From an uncultured Bacteroidales bacterium (GTDB lineage Bacteria; Bacteroidota; Bacteroidia; Bacteroidales; Bacteroidaceae), in contig CADCIO010000002.1 in the NCBI GenBank assembly GCA_902801475.1, positions 1 to 64,000 of the forward strand: a stretch of 64,000 bases of DNA, in the 5' to 3' direction. Within the stretch, counting starts at the first letter, position 1; each line of letters opens with the position of its first letter. The notes beneath the pieces are model-generated. The model was not told the origin of the DNA, ran no database searches, and saw only the letters and a list, made by a program, of their open reading frames with translations. Positions 9,235-18,284 of the stretch are shown in pieces. The position numbers and the translations under genes are program-made.

Positions 9235-9242
9235 TACCTTTG
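9235..9242 (+). promoter_or_regulatory. Promoter for tRNA-Pro/tRNA-Val
   Basis: TACCTTTG, with TTTG 20 bases upstream (9211-9214), close to the Bacteroidetes -33/-7 layout. It lies about 40 bases before tRNA-Pro. Confidence 0.65.
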
Positions 9243-9283
9243 CAGTGCTTTTGAGAAAAGAACGCTTGAGAGCTGTTGAAAAT

Positions 9284-9359
9284 CGGGATGTAGTACAGTT
9301 GGTAGTATACTTGGTTTGGGACCAAGGGGTCGCACGTTCGAGTCGTGTCATCCCGACCA
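9284..9359 (+). tRNA. tRNA-Pro (anticodon TGG)
   Basis: Acceptor CGGGATG pairs with CATCCCG. The anticodon loop is TTTGGGA in stem CTTGG/CCAAG, and the T-arm contains GTTCGAGTC. The 3' CCA is encoded. It is followed 5 bases later by tRNA-Val. Confidence 0.95.
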
Positions 9360-9364
9360 ACAAA

Positions 9365-9439
9365 GGGCGCTTAGCTCAGTTGGTTCAGAGCGTCTGCCTT
9401 ACAAGCAGAGGGTCGGCGGTTCGAATCCGTCAGCGCCCA
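9365..9439 (+). tRNA. tRNA-Val (anticodon TAC), copy 1
   Basis: Acceptor GGGCGCT pairs with AGCGCCC. The anticodon loop is CTTACAA. CCA is not encoded exactly (CCCA follows the discriminator). It is identical over its length to the minus-strand copy at 59025-59099. Confidence 0.95.
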
Positions 9440-9448
9440 CCCAGTTGG

Positions 9449-9478
9449 TGACAAGGTTTTTTCCTTGTCATCTTTTTT
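9449..9478 (+). terminator. Terminator after the tRNA pair
   Basis: Stem TGACAAGG with CCTTGTCA (8 bp), a six-T loop, then TCTTTTTT. Confidence 0.85.
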
Positions 9479-9557
9479 GTGATAAGTGTTATGATAAAAA
9501 AAGTAAAAACATTTCATGTTCCACGCTTCTTATTGTGTTTGTTCCACATAAAATTCG

Positions 9558-9565
9558 TATCTTTG
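9558..9565 (+). promoter_or_regulatory. -7 element for parAB and the following operon
   Basis: TATCTTTG with TTG 22 bases upstream. The leader to parA is about 110 bases. No other promoter of this type is evident until after relA/spoT. Confidence 0.6.
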
Positions 9566-9682
9566 CACTGAGAATTGAATGAAGGATTGATCGGGTTCAT
9601 GAAGTGCCGATTTTATGTACTTGATTTGCTTGTTCATGAAGTTCTTTTGTATGTTTGAATTATTTGACAAGGAGAAATAGAT

Positions 9683-10450
9683 ATGAATAAGATTATAGCA
9701 CTCGCTAATCAGAAGGGTGGTGTGGGTAAGACGACTACAGCTATCAACTTGGCAGCAAGTTTAGCGGCTATGGACAAGAAAGTACTGGTTGTTGATGCCG
9801 ACCCACAGGCAAATGCTTCATCAGGATTAGGTGTTGATATACAAAAAGTTGATACGTCTATATATGATTGTATTGTAAGTTCTGTAGACCCGCATGAGGC
9901 CATCTACACTACGGATATCGATGGACTGGATGTGATTCCTAGTCACATAGATTTGGTCGGTGCGGAAATAGAGATGTTGAACTTGAACAAACGAGAGATG
10001 GTGTTGAAACGCATATTGGATCCATTGCGTTCGGAATACGATTATATATTGATTGATTGTTCCCCTTCTTTGGGTATTATCACGGTCAATTCGTTGACAG
10101 CAGCTGATTCTGTTGTCATCCCTGTACAATGTGAGTATTTTGCTTTGGAAGGAATCAGTAAGTTACTGAATACCATCAGAATCATCAAGTCAAAATTGAA
10201 TGCAGATTTAGAGATTGAGGGTTTCTTGCTTACCATGTATGATTCTCGTCTGAAATTGGCCAATCAGATATATGGAGATGTAAAGAGGCATTTCCAGGAA
10301 TTGGTGTTTAAGACAGTTATTCAACGCAATGTCAAGTTGTCCGAAGCCCCGAGTCATGGTATTCCTTGTATTTTGTATGATGCTACATCAAATGGCGCTA
10401 GGAATTATATATCTTTGGCCAAAGAGATTGTCGCACGTGAGAATAAATAA
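9683..10450 (+). CDS. parA: Chromosome-partitioning ATPase ParA
   Basis: This 255-residue protein has a deviant Walker A motif K-G-G-V-G-K-T-T (11-18), a V-V-D-A-D-P-Q-A-N switch near 37-45 and I-D-C-S-P-S-L-G near 120. It is a full-length chromosomal ParA/Soj. It binds DNA and ATP and, with ParB, moves or organises the replication-origin region. ParB follows 47 bases downstream. The gene order here (parA, parB, DUF5683, transglycosylase, relA/spoT) is one I recall as typical of Bacteroidales chromosomes, so it is chromosomal rather than plasmid-borne. Confidence 0.96.
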   Translation: MNKIIALANQKGGVGKTTTAINLAASLAAMDKKVLVVDADPQANASSGLGVDIQKVDTSIYDCIVSSVDPHEAIYTTDIDGLDVIPSHIDLVGAEIEMLNLNKREMVLKRILDPLRSEYDYILIDCSPSLGIITVNSLTAADSVVIPVQCEYFALEGISKLLNTIRIIKSKLNADLEIEGFLLTMYDSRLKLANQIYGDVKRHFQELVFKTVIQRNVKLSEAPSHGIPCILYDATSNGARNYISLAKEIVARENK

Positions 10451-10497
10451 TGGAATTGAATATACATAATCTATAATAGTAGAGATATCAATAGAAG

Positions 10498-11385
10498 ATG
10501 GCAGTAAGAAAGAAATTTGGTCCAGCTTTAGGTCGTGGCCTTGATGCCCTCATTTCTACGGAGGATGTAAGGACTGAAGGCTCATCGACAATCAATGAGG
10601 TGGATATCAGTTTGATAGAGCGCAACCCTAATCAGCCACGTCGTGAGTTTGATGAAGAGGCTTTGCAGGAATTGGCAGATTCGATTGCGGAAATTGGTAT
10701 CATTCAGCCCATCACTTTACGTGAGTTGGAAAATGGTCGTTATCAGATTATTGCAGGTGAACGACGTTGGCGAGCTTCTCAAATAGCAGGTCTTTCGTCC
10801 ATTCCTGCCTATATTCGTACGGCCAGTGATGAGAATGTCATGGAGATGGCGCTGATTGAGAACATTCAGCGTCAAGACTTGAACTCCATTGAAATCGCAT
10901 TGGCTTATCAGCATTTGATTGATGCCTATGGATTGACGCAAGAGAAGTTGAGTGAACGCGTCGGAAAGAAACGTGCAACCATCGCTAACTATTTGCGTCT
11001 GCTGAAGTTACCTGCACCTGTACAGGTGGCGATTCAACACCATAACATAGATACAGGTCATGCTCGTGCGCTGTTAGCTCTTGATGACCCTAAGGCACAA
11101 CTGAAACTGTTTAAGGAGATTCAGGACAAAGGTTACTCTGTTCGTCAGGTTGAAGAGCTGATTAAGAATATCAATGAAGGAGATTTAGGGAAACCTGCTC
11201 GTACACAGTCTGTTGCAGTGTCGAAGCAGATGACCGAAGAGTTCGAGAACTTGCGTGAGGAACTTTCTCGTCAGATTGGTGCGGAGGCAAAAATTGCTTG
11301 TTCTCCAAGAGGTGGTGGCAAGATTACCATTCCATTCAAAGATGCAGATGACCTGCGCCGTTTGGTTTCCCTGTTCAAGAATTAG
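10498..11385 (+). CDS. parB: Chromosome-partitioning protein ParB
   Basis: This 295-residue protein has the ParB/Srx CTPase domain with N-P-N-Q-P-R-R-E-F near 42, I-G-I-I-Q-P-I near 66 and G-E-R-R-W-R-A-S near 85. A helix-turn-helix follows (about 135-175, with T-Q-E-K-L-S-E-R-V-G-K-K-R) and then a C-terminal dimerisation region. It binds parS sites and loads as a sliding clamp. I did not find a clear parS palindrome in this window. It is cotranscribed with parA. Confidence 0.95.
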   Translation: MAVRKKFGPALGRGLDALISTEDVRTEGSSTINEVDISLIERNPNQPRREFDEEALQELADSIAEIGIIQPITLRELENGRYQIIAGERRWRASQIAGLSSIPAYIRTASDENVMEMALIENIQRQDLNSIEIALAYQHLIDAYGLTQEKLSERVGKKRATIANYLRLLKLPAPVQVAIQHHNIDTGHARALLALDDPKAQLKLFKEIQDKGYSVRQVEELIKNINEGDLGKPARTQSVAVSKQMTEEFENLREELSRQIGAEAKIACSPRGGGKITIPFKDADDLRRLVSLFKN

Positions 11386-11400
11386 TATAAGAGATAGATT

Positions 11401-12237
11401 TTGAGATATATAGCTCATACATATCGTTTTTGTATCGCTTGTCTGCTGATGCTCCTTCCTTTGACGGTCTTCTCACAAGAAATCGAGGACGAAGGGAGTG
11501 TGCCATTGGCACGTTCTCGTCGTGAAGGTAAAATACGAGTCGCAACAGATTCTTTGGCCGTTGACACGCTTCGTATGGGCAATGCCATCCTGACGGGAAT
11601 CATTGATTCCGTACAAAGAGAAGACGGGTATGTCCGATTGATGGAACATCAAGACAGTTCTGCAGTCCGCTTTTCGCTTAATGCTGATTCTTTGCGGAAG
11701 TATATGAACCCCAAGAAGAACGACCGCTTTATTCCTGATCCAAAGAAAGCTTTATGGCTTGCCATTGTTATTCCTGGAGGTGGCCAGATTTATAATCGTA
11801 AATATTGGAAGCTTCCACTTGTTTATGGAGGTTTTTTGGGATGTGTGTATGCGATGACGTGGAATAATACTATGTATCGTGATTATTCTCAGGCATATAT
11901 AGACATCACAGATAGTGATGAAAATACGAAAAGTTATGAGAATTTTATTCCTGCTCATTACGATGTCGAAGCCAATAAGACGCGCTTGCAGGATGTTTTT
12001 AGACGAAAGAAGAATTACTATCGCAGATTCCGCGATTTGAGCATATTTTGTATGATGGGTGTGTATGCATTATCCATTATTGATGCTTATGTGGATGCAG
12101 AATTGTCGAGTTTTGACATCAGTCGTGATTTGACGATGAAAGTTCATCCGACAATCATTCAAGAGAAATATTCAGCCATGCGAGCCTCTGGTCTGAGTTC
12201 TACTTCTTATGGCTTGCAATGTAGTTTTAGTTTTTGA
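11401..12237 (+). CDS. DUF5683 domain protein
   Basis: This 278-residue protein has a signal-like N-terminus ending V-F-S-Q. A charged region (about 30-110) is followed by hydrophobic segments with A-L-W-L-A-I-V-I-P-G-G-G-Q-I-Y-N-R-K-Y-W, the hallmark of DUF5683, near 118-137, and further membrane helices near 140 and 215. Its function is unknown. The fixed place between parB and a lytic transglycosylase suggests an envelope role. It starts with TTG at 11401, 15 bases after parB; no in-frame ATG precedes the signal segment. Confidence 0.85.
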   Translation: MRYIAHTYRFCIACLLMLLPLTVFSQEIEDEGSVPLARSRREGKIRVATDSLAVDTLRMGNAILTGIIDSVQREDGYVRLMEHQDSSAVRFSLNADSLRKYMNPKKNDRFIPDPKKALWLAIVIPGGGQIYNRKYWKLPLVYGGFLGCVYAMTWNNTMYRDYSQAYIDITDSDENTKSYENFIPAHYDVEANKTRLQDVFRRKKNYYRRFRDLSIFCMMGVYALSIIDAYVDAELSSFDISRDLTMKVHPTIIQEKYSAMRASGLSSTSYGLQCSFSF

Positions 12238-12259
12238 AAACCAATTTATAAAGAGATAT

Positions 12260-13591
12260 ATGAATAAGAAAATTGTTGTTACATGTTTATCCGTATTGTT
12301 GGCTTCGTTGAGTTACGCTCAGGATGAAGTGTCTATTGTTGATGACAGCGTTCAGGCTGATGCTTTTGACATGCCGGAAGGAATGCTGATTAGCGAAGAG
12401 GAGTTGATGAATGAAGCTTCGAACATCAATACTCTGTCAGAAGGAACAGGGACGAGCCGCGTGTTATCCTATGACGATTCTGTGCTTGTGAGCCGTCTCT
12501 CTCGCATTCCTACCACGATAGAGATGCCTCTCAATGATGTCACTCGCAAGTTCATTGATACTTATAGCACACGCATGAAAGGCTCTGTTGCCATTATGCT
12601 GGGTTCAGCTAATTTCTATAATCCTATTTTTGAAGAGGCTTTGGAACGTTATGGATTGCCATTGGAGCTCAGATACTTGCCCGTAATAGAATCAGCCCTT
12701 CGTCCATCTGCCACATCAAGAGCGGGTGCTGCCGGTTTGTGGCAATTCATGATTGGTACAGGTAAGCGTTACGGACTTGAGGTGAACACGTTGGTGGATG
12801 AACGTCGTGATCCCATCAAATCCAGTGAGGCTGCAGCACATTATCTAAGTGACCTCTATGATATGTTTGGCGATTGGGGATTGGCTATTGCTGCCTACAA
12901 TTGTGGAGAAGGAAATGTTCAGAAAGCTATCACCCGCTCAGGAAGTCAGGAAGGTGCAGACTTCTGGTCTATCTACAATAGGCTTCCTCGTGAAACACGT
13001 GGTTATGTGCCGGCATTTATTGCTGCGACATACATCATGAATTATTATTGTGAACACGGTATTGTTCCTCATGAAGCTACACTTCCTCTGGAATCTGATA
13101 CAGTCGTGGTTAGCCGTGAAGTTAGTTTTGCACAAATCGCTTCCAAATGCCATGTGTCTGTGGATGAGCTTCGTGCCATTAATCCTCAGTACCGCAAAGA
13201 CATTGTTCCTGCCGATTACACGTTACGTTTGCCTGCAGGTTCCATCGAGGATTTCATTTTGTATGAAGATAGCATCTATGGTGGAAACGCTAAGGGTGGT
13301 GCGTTGGTATCAGGAACTCGTCGTTTGGTCACAGAAGATATAGAAAGCACTCCTTTGGAACAGACACCTGCAACTACGACGAGAAACACGTATGCTAGTA
13401 ATAAGAAGTCATCGCGTTCAACTCGTTCGACGCGAACCCGTAAGCAGCAAACACGGAATGTGTCTGTGAAGAGTGGTGACACCCTTTCTTCCATTGCGAA
13501 GAAAAATGGTACTACAGTTGCAAAACTTCGCCAGCTCAATGGCATCAAGGGCGATATGATACGTCCTGGTCAGAAGGTACGCGTGAAATAG
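12260..13591 (+). CDS. MltD-like lytic transglycosylase with LysM domains
   Basis: This 443-residue exported protein has a signal peptide of about 20 residues ending S-Y-A-Q. The SLT catalytic domain (about 100-250) carries the acid Glu in V-I-E-S-A-L-R-P-S and the motifs A-A-G-L-W-Q-F-M and A-Y-N-C-G-E-G-N. A degenerate LysM lies near 295-340. A clear C-terminal LysM runs about 398-443 (V-K-S-G-D-T-L-S-S-I-A-K-K-N). A Ser/Thr/Arg-rich linker precedes it. It cleaves peptidoglycan glycan strands. The start at ATG 12260 gives the best signal peptide. Confidence 0.92.
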   Translation: MNKKIVVTCLSVLLASLSYAQDEVSIVDDSVQADAFDMPEGMLISEEELMNEASNINTLSEGTGTSRVLSYDDSVLVSRLSRIPTTIEMPLNDVTRKFIDTYSTRMKGSVAIMLGSANFYNPIFEEALERYGLPLELRYLPVIESALRPSATSRAGAAGLWQFMIGTGKRYGLEVNTLVDERRDPIKSSEAAAHYLSDLYDMFGDWGLAIAAYNCGEGNVQKAITRSGSQEGADFWSIYNRLPRETRGYVPAFIAATYIMNYYCEHGIVPHEATLPLESDTVVVSREVSFAQIASKCHVSVDELRAINPQYRKDIVPADYTLRLPAGSIEDFILYEDSIYGGNAKGGALVSGTRRLVTEDIESTPLEQTPATTTRNTYASNKKSSRSTRSTRTRKQQTRNVSVKSGDTLSSIAKKNGTTVAKLRQLNGIKGDMIRPGQKVRVK

Positions 13592-13650
13592 TCTGCTGCT
13601 TGTATGAGTGTTTTTGTATGGAGTATTAATAAATAAGAAAAGGAAAGCTT

Positions 13651-15894
13651 ATGGATGACGTGATCATGTCCAATACGGAGCAAGAGGAACAACTGATAAA
13701 CGCTGAGTTTCAGAAGTTGATAGATGCCTATTTAGCAAGTCCGCATCGTAAGAAAGTTGACCTTATTACAAAGGCTTTCAATTTCGCCAAACATGCACAC
13801 AAAGGAGTGCGTCGTTTGTCTGGCGAACCATACATCATGCACCCCATTTCTGTAGCTCAGATTGTTTGTATCGAGATCGGATTGGGTTCAACGTCCATCT
13901 GTTCTGCCCTTCTTCATGATGTGGTGGAAGATACGGACTATACCGTCGAGGACATCGGGAACATGTTTGGTCCCAAGATTGCGCAGATAGTCGATGGACT
14001 GACCAAAATTTCTGGTGGTATCTTTGGTGATCATGCTTCTGCACAGGCAGAAAACTTCAAGAAACTGCTTCTGACGATGAGTGATGATATTCGTGTCATA
14101 CTCATCAAGATTGCCGACCGTCTGCACAATATGCGTACCTTGGGAAGTCAGGCTGTGAATAAGCAATACAAGATTGCTGGTGAAACCCTTTATATCTACG
14201 CACCGCTTGCTAACCGTTTGGGTCTGAACTCCATCAAGACGGAATTGGAGGATTTGAGTTTCCGATTTGAACATCCTGATGAGTACAAAGAGATTGAAAC
14301 GAAGTTGAAGGCCACACAGGCAGAGCGTGATACGGTCTTCGACCAATTCGCTGCTCCTATCCGTGCTCAACTGGATAGCATGGGGCTCTCCTACGAGATG
14401 AAGCAGCGTGTGAAGACGCCTTATTCGATATGGCGGAAGATGCAGACGAAGCATATCCCATTTGAGGAGATATATGACATCCTTGCCGCACGTATCATCT
14501 TTGAACCGCAGGATATTGATACGGAACTCAATGACTGCTTTAATATATACGTGCAACTATGCAAAATATACACCTCTCATCCCGATCGTACTCGTGATTG
14601 GGTCAGTCACCCGAAAGCCAATGGATATCAGGCCCTTCACGTCACGCTGATGTCCAAGCAAGGTGAGTGGATTGAGGTGCAGATACGCTCTCGTCGTATG
14701 GATGAGATTGCTGAGAAGGGTTTTGCGGCGCATTGGAAATACAAGGATGGAGACAAGACTGAGACCTCTTCTGAGAGGGAATTGGATAAATGGCTCGCTA
14801 CTATTAAGGAGATTCTGGATGACCCGCAGCCAGATGCGATGGATTTCTTGGACACCATCAAATTGAATTTGTTTGCTTCAGAAATCTTTGTCTTCACGCC
14901 GAAGGGTGATATTCGTACGATGCCAGCAGGTAGTACCACTCTTGACTTTGCCTTTAGCATTCACACGTTTGTGGGCAGCCATTGTATTGGTGCAAAGGTG
15001 AATCATAAGTTGGTGCCCATCAGTTATAAGCTGAATAGTGGTGATCAGGTGGAGATCCTTACTTCCAAATCTGTGCATCCCACCCGTGAATGGCTGAATA
15101 TCGCCACCACAGCCAAGGCTACAACCAAGATCCTTTCCATTCTTCGCAAGGAGGAACGTGAGTTGCGCAAGAAGGGAGAACTGGATTTGGATGAATTCCT
15201 TGGCAAGAATGACATCATCAGGGATTCTTTGATTGTCGATAAGTTGTGTAAGTTCCATGAACTCTCCAAACCTGATGCACTGTTTGTTGCGATTGGAGAA
15301 GGCAAAGTGAAACTGGGTCGTGCAGACCTTGACATGCTGAAAGGTAAGGAAGAGTCTGGTGGTTGGAAGAAACTGTTCTCTTTTGGCAAAAAGACCGCAA
15401 AGCAGATCGCCAAGAAAAAGAATGTCGTGGGACCAAACTTCGACAAAAAGCAAACGCTGGTGTTGACTGAGGAAACCATTCAGAGTGATTATACACTTTC
15501 AGATTGTTGCAAGCCTATCCCAGGTGATGTGGTGATGGGTTATATTGATGATGACAAGCACATCGTCATCCATAAGGTGCAATGTCCTCATGCCGAGAAA
15601 CTGAAAGCTAATCACGGCAATCGGATTTTGGCGGCAAAATGGGAAATGAGCCGCATGTCTTTGTTCCCAGTATCCATTCATGTGAAGGGCTTCGACAAAT
15701 TGGGACTCTTGCACGAGATGACGCAGGTGATTTCCCAACTTCATGGGGTCAATATCCGCAAACTTGAGGTGGAATGTGACGATGGCATCTTTGAATGTAC
15801 GGTACAGATGTTTGTACATGACACCAAAGAAGTGGATGAAATCATTGAGGGTCTTCGTGCCATTCAGGACGTGAAAGAAGCCTCTCGTATATAA
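13651..15894 (+). CDS. Bifunctional (p)ppGpp synthetase/hydrolase (RelA/SpoT)
   Basis: This 747-residue protein has the full long-RSH layout. The HD hydrolase domain (about 45-200) has intact H-D-V-V-E-D (89-94). The synthetase domain (about 240-370) contains Y-S-I-W-R-K-M and G-Y-Q-A-L-H. A TGS domain (about 410-470) and a C-terminal ACT domain (about 670-747) follow. Intact HD residues suggest it both makes and degrades the stringent-response alarmone. An AGGAAAG sequence precedes the ATG. The next gene begins 20-40 bases downstream. Confidence 0.95.
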   Translation: MDDVIMSNTEQEEQLINAEFQKLIDAYLASPHRKKVDLITKAFNFAKHAHKGVRRLSGEPYIMHPISVAQIVCIEIGLGSTSICSALLHDVVEDTDYTVEDIGNMFGPKIAQIVDGLTKISGGIFGDHASAQAENFKKLLLTMSDDIRVILIKIADRLHNMRTLGSQAVNKQYKIAGETLYIYAPLANRLGLNSIKTELEDLSFRFEHPDEYKEIETKLKATQAERDTVFDQFAAPIRAQLDSMGLSYEMKQRVKTPYSIWRKMQTKHIPFEEIYDILAARIIFEPQDIDTELNDCFNIYVQLCKIYTSHPDRTRDWVSHPKANGYQALHVTLMSKQGEWIEVQIRSRRMDEIAEKGFAAHWKYKDGDKTETSSERELDKWLATIKEILDDPQPDAMDFLDTIKLNLFASEIFVFTPKGDIRTMPAGSTTLDFAFSIHTFVGSHCIGAKVNHKLVPISYKLNSGDQVEILTSKSVHPTREWLNIATTAKATTKILSILRKEERELRKKGELDLDEFLGKNDIIRDSLIVDKLCKFHELSKPDALFVAIGEGKVKLGRADLDMLKGKEESGGWKKLFSFGKKTAKQIAKKKNVVGPNFDKKQTLVLTEETIQSDYTLSDCCKPIPGDVVMGYIDDDKHIVIHKVQCPHAEKLKANHGNRILAAKWEMSRMSLFPVSIHVKGFDKLGLLHEMTQVISQLHGVNIRKLEVECDDGIFECTVQMFVHDTKEVDEIIEGLRAIQDVKEASRI

Positions 15895-15913
15895 ATACAA
15901 AGATAAATATAGA

Positions 15914-16999
15914 ATGAGGAAAGACAATAATATGAATAGAAAATACGTTATAATGTGTGTGGTGGGCTTGGCGATGTCGCTGAACGGTCTTGCACAAAGA
16001 ATCTCGTTTGACAAGACGGTCGTGAATGCAGGCTCTACCATTTGGAAGAAACCCGTGACGGCTGTGTTTAAGTTTACGAACAGGGACAAGACGCCGCTGC
16101 TGATTCGAGATGTTGATGCGGGTTGTGGGTGTTTGACTCCGAAATGGACGAGAGACCCGCTGTTGAAAGGTGATGATGGCGAGATCAGTATCACGTATGA
16201 TGCGATGATGTTGGGACATTTCGATCGTTACATCGATGTCTATACCAATGCTGACGAAAAGCCTGTGCGCATCAGAATGAAAGCTTTGGTGAACAATGGC
16301 GAGAAGCGGACGCTTGAAGAACTCTATCCTTACAGCATCGATGAGATTCTGCTGAACACGAACAATGTGGAGTTCATGGACGTGAGTGCTGGCGATTCTG
16401 TCAAGGCGGAGATTGAGATTCTGAACAATGGTTCGACCGTCTATACTCCGATGCTGATGCACCTGCCATCCTACATCACAGCTGAATATGTGCCGGAGAT
16501 GATTGCGCGAGGTCGTCGTGGAAAGATTGAACTGACGCTTCATAGCGACAAGTTGCAGGATTTGGGTTTGAATCAGACCAGCATTTATTTAGCGCGATTC
16601 TCTGGCGACAAGGTGAGCTCTAACAATGAGATAGCGGTCTCGGCTGTACTGCTGCCCGATCTGCATTTCGCTGAAGAATTTGCCAAGAAGCCTAACTTCC
16701 AGATTTCCACCACGGAACTGGACATCGGCAAGTTAGGGAAGAAAACCAAGCTAACAGGGCAGGTGAAGTTGAGCAATAAGGGAAATGGCGTGCTGAAGCT
16801 GAACAAGATACAGGCGTTCAACCAAGCCATCACAGTGTCTCTGCCAAAGACGGAGTTGCAGCCAGGCGAGGAGGTGAAGATGCTGGTGACCGTAGATGCC
16901 CGCTTCCTGGGAATGTCGAAAGCGCAGCCCCGTGTGCTGATCATCACCAACGATCCACGTCACCCCAAAGAGGTGGTGAATGTGCACTTCGAGAAGTGA
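15914..16999 (+). CDS. DUF1573 domain exported protein
   Basis: This 361-residue protein has a signal peptide ending G-L-A-Q near residue 27. A DUF1573 immunoglobulin-like domain follows (about 28-115), marked by F-K-F-T-N-R-D-K-T-P-L-L-I and D-A-G-C-G-C-L-T-P-K-W. A second beta-sandwich lies near 255-361. The family is common in Bacteroidetes, and its function is not established. An alternative in-frame ATG at 15932 gives a shorter but still good signal peptide. A 23-bp tandem array follows the stop. Confidence 0.82.
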   Translation: MRKDNNMNRKYVIMCVVGLAMSLNGLAQRISFDKTVVNAGSTIWKKPVTAVFKFTNRDKTPLLIRDVDAGCGCLTPKWTRDPLLKGDDGEISITYDAMMLGHFDRYIDVYTNADEKPVRIRMKALVNNGEKRTLEELYPYSIDEILLNTNNVEFMDVSAGDSVKAEIEILNNGSTVYTPMLMHLPSYITAEYVPEMIARGRRGKIELTLHSDKLQDLGLNQTSIYLARFSGDKVSSNNEIAVSAVLLPDLHFAEEFAKKPNFQISTTELDIGKLGKKTKLTGQVKLSNKGNGVLKLNKIQAFNQAITVSLPKTELQPGEEVKMLVTVDARFLGMSKAQPRVLIITNDPRHPKEVVNVHFEK

Positions 17000-17017
17000 A
17001 TGAACATGACCGAATCC

Positions 17018-17107
17018 ATTCATGATACATGATTAGGTCGATTCATGATACATGATTAGGTCAATTCATGATACATGATTAGGTCAATTCATGATACATG
17101 ATTGAAT
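17018..17107 (+). repeat. 23-bp tandem repeat, about four copies
   Basis: Exact 23-base spacing at 17041, 17064 and 17087, with a copy before and degenerate copies after (to about 17140). The unit begins ATTCATGATACATGATTAGG. Each unit contains TCATG-ata-CATGA, a short inverted repeat. No spacers occur, so it is not a CRISPR array. It lies between the DUF1573 gene and meaB. Confidence 0.9.
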
Positions 17108-17183
17108 TCATTCATGAACATGACCAAATCCATTCATGATGATGACAGGTTAAAGTTAAGATTATAGTTAAGATTCATACAAT

Positions 17184-18284
17184 ATGGAACATCCAGAGAA
17201 CAGCGCTGAATATGCCGGCTTGCAGGTCAATGCAGGTGTGGAACAGCCATCCATCGTGAACCCTTATCTCAAGCAGATGAGGAAGAAGAGGCAGAAGTTA
17301 TTCACTCCTGCCGAATATGTTGATGGTATTCTGAAAGGGAACGTCAGCATGCTGAGTCAGGCTGTTACTCTGATTGAGAGCGTCTTGCCCGAACATCAGG
17401 CCATCGCTCAGGAAGTGATCGAGAAATGCCTTCCATATTCTGGAAACTCTGTCAGAATCGGCATCAGCGGTGTGCCTGGAGCAGGTAAGTCCACCAGCAT
17501 TGATGCGTTTGGCGTGCATCTGTTGGAGAACTACGGAGGCAAGTTGGCAGTGCTGGCGATTGACCCTTCTTCTGAAAAGACCAAGGGTAGCATCCTGGGC
17601 GATAAGACCCGTATGGAGAAGCTCGCAGTTCATCCCAAGTCCTTTATTCGTCCCAGTCCGACAGCTGGTAGTCTGGGTGGTGTGGCTCGCAAGACCCGTG
17701 AGACCATCATCCTATGCGAGGCGGCTGGCTACGACAACATCTTTGTCGAGACGGTGGGTGTGGGACAGAGCGAGACGGCCTGCCATTCGATGGTCGATTA
17801 TTTTCTGCTGATTCAGTTGGCTGGTACTGGTGATGAACTGCAGGGCATCAAACGTGGCATCATGGAGATTGCCGACGGTATCGTCATCAATAAGGCTGAT
17901 GGCAGCAATGTGGACAAGGCGGAATTGGCAGCGTCCCATTTCCGGAATGCGCTCCATCTCTTCCCTGTGCCCGACAGCGGTATCGTGCCTGAAGTGATGT
18001 GCTATTCAGGATTTTACGAATTGAATATCGACAAAGTGCTCGAGATGATTTTCCGCTATATCAATCAGGTGAAGGAGAACGGCTACTTCCAGTATCGCCG
18101 CAATGAGCAGTCGAAGTATTGGATGTATGAGAGCATCAACGAACATTTGAGGAACAGTTTCTACTATAATCCAGCTATCAAGCAGATGATTGGCGATATG
18201 GAGAAAGAGGTGTTGGGTGGACAAATCACCTCGTTTGTGGCAGCAAAGAAACTCTTAGACACTTATTATGAGACACTTAAATAA
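17184..18284 (+). CDS. meaB: MeaB, G-protein chaperone of methylmalonyl-CoA mutase
   Basis: This 366-residue protein has the P-loop G-V-P-G-A-G-K-S (96-103), D-P-S-S-E-K-T-K-G-S switch, V-E-T-V-G-V-G-Q-S-E and N-K-A-D-G. MeaB guards and reloads the B12-dependent methylmalonyl-CoA mutase, which interconverts succinyl-CoA and methylmalonyl-CoA. The mutase subunits are not in this window. Its presence shows the cell uses adenosylcobalamin, which fits the B12 genes from 25 kb on. The 3' end overlaps porQ by 17 bases. Confidence 0.93.
   Translation: MEHPENSAEYAGLQVNAGVEQPSIVNPYLKQMRKKRQKLFTPAEYVDGILKGNVSMLSQAVTLIESVLPEHQAIAQEVIEKCLPYSGNSVRIGISGVPGAGKSTSIDAFGVHLLENYGGKLAVLAIDPSSEKTKGSILGDKTRMEKLAVHPKSFIRPSPTAGSLGGVARKTRETIILCEAAGYDNIFVETVGVGQSETACHSMVDYFLLIQLAGTGDELQGIKRGIMEIADGIVINKADGSNVDKAELAASHFRNALHLFPVPDSGIVPEVMCYSGFYELNIDKVLEMIFRYINQVKENGYFQYRRNEQSKYWMYESINEHLRNSFYYNPAIKQMIGDMEKEVLGGQITSFVAAKKLLDTYYETLK

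Noticed and set aside
9140-9451. Open frame over the tRNA-Pro/tRNA-Val pair
   Set aside because: It spans two clear tRNAs and a terminator. The frame at 58861-59142 over three tRNAs is rejected for the same reason.
10498-11385. A parS site within parB, as in some bacteria
   Set aside because: I saw no convincing 16-bp palindrome of the known type here or nearby. A pattern search would settle it.
17018-17140. Possible CRISPR array
   Set aside because: The 23-bp units are directly adjacent with no unique spacers, and no cas genes are present. The 22-bp units at 43931 fail on the same grounds.
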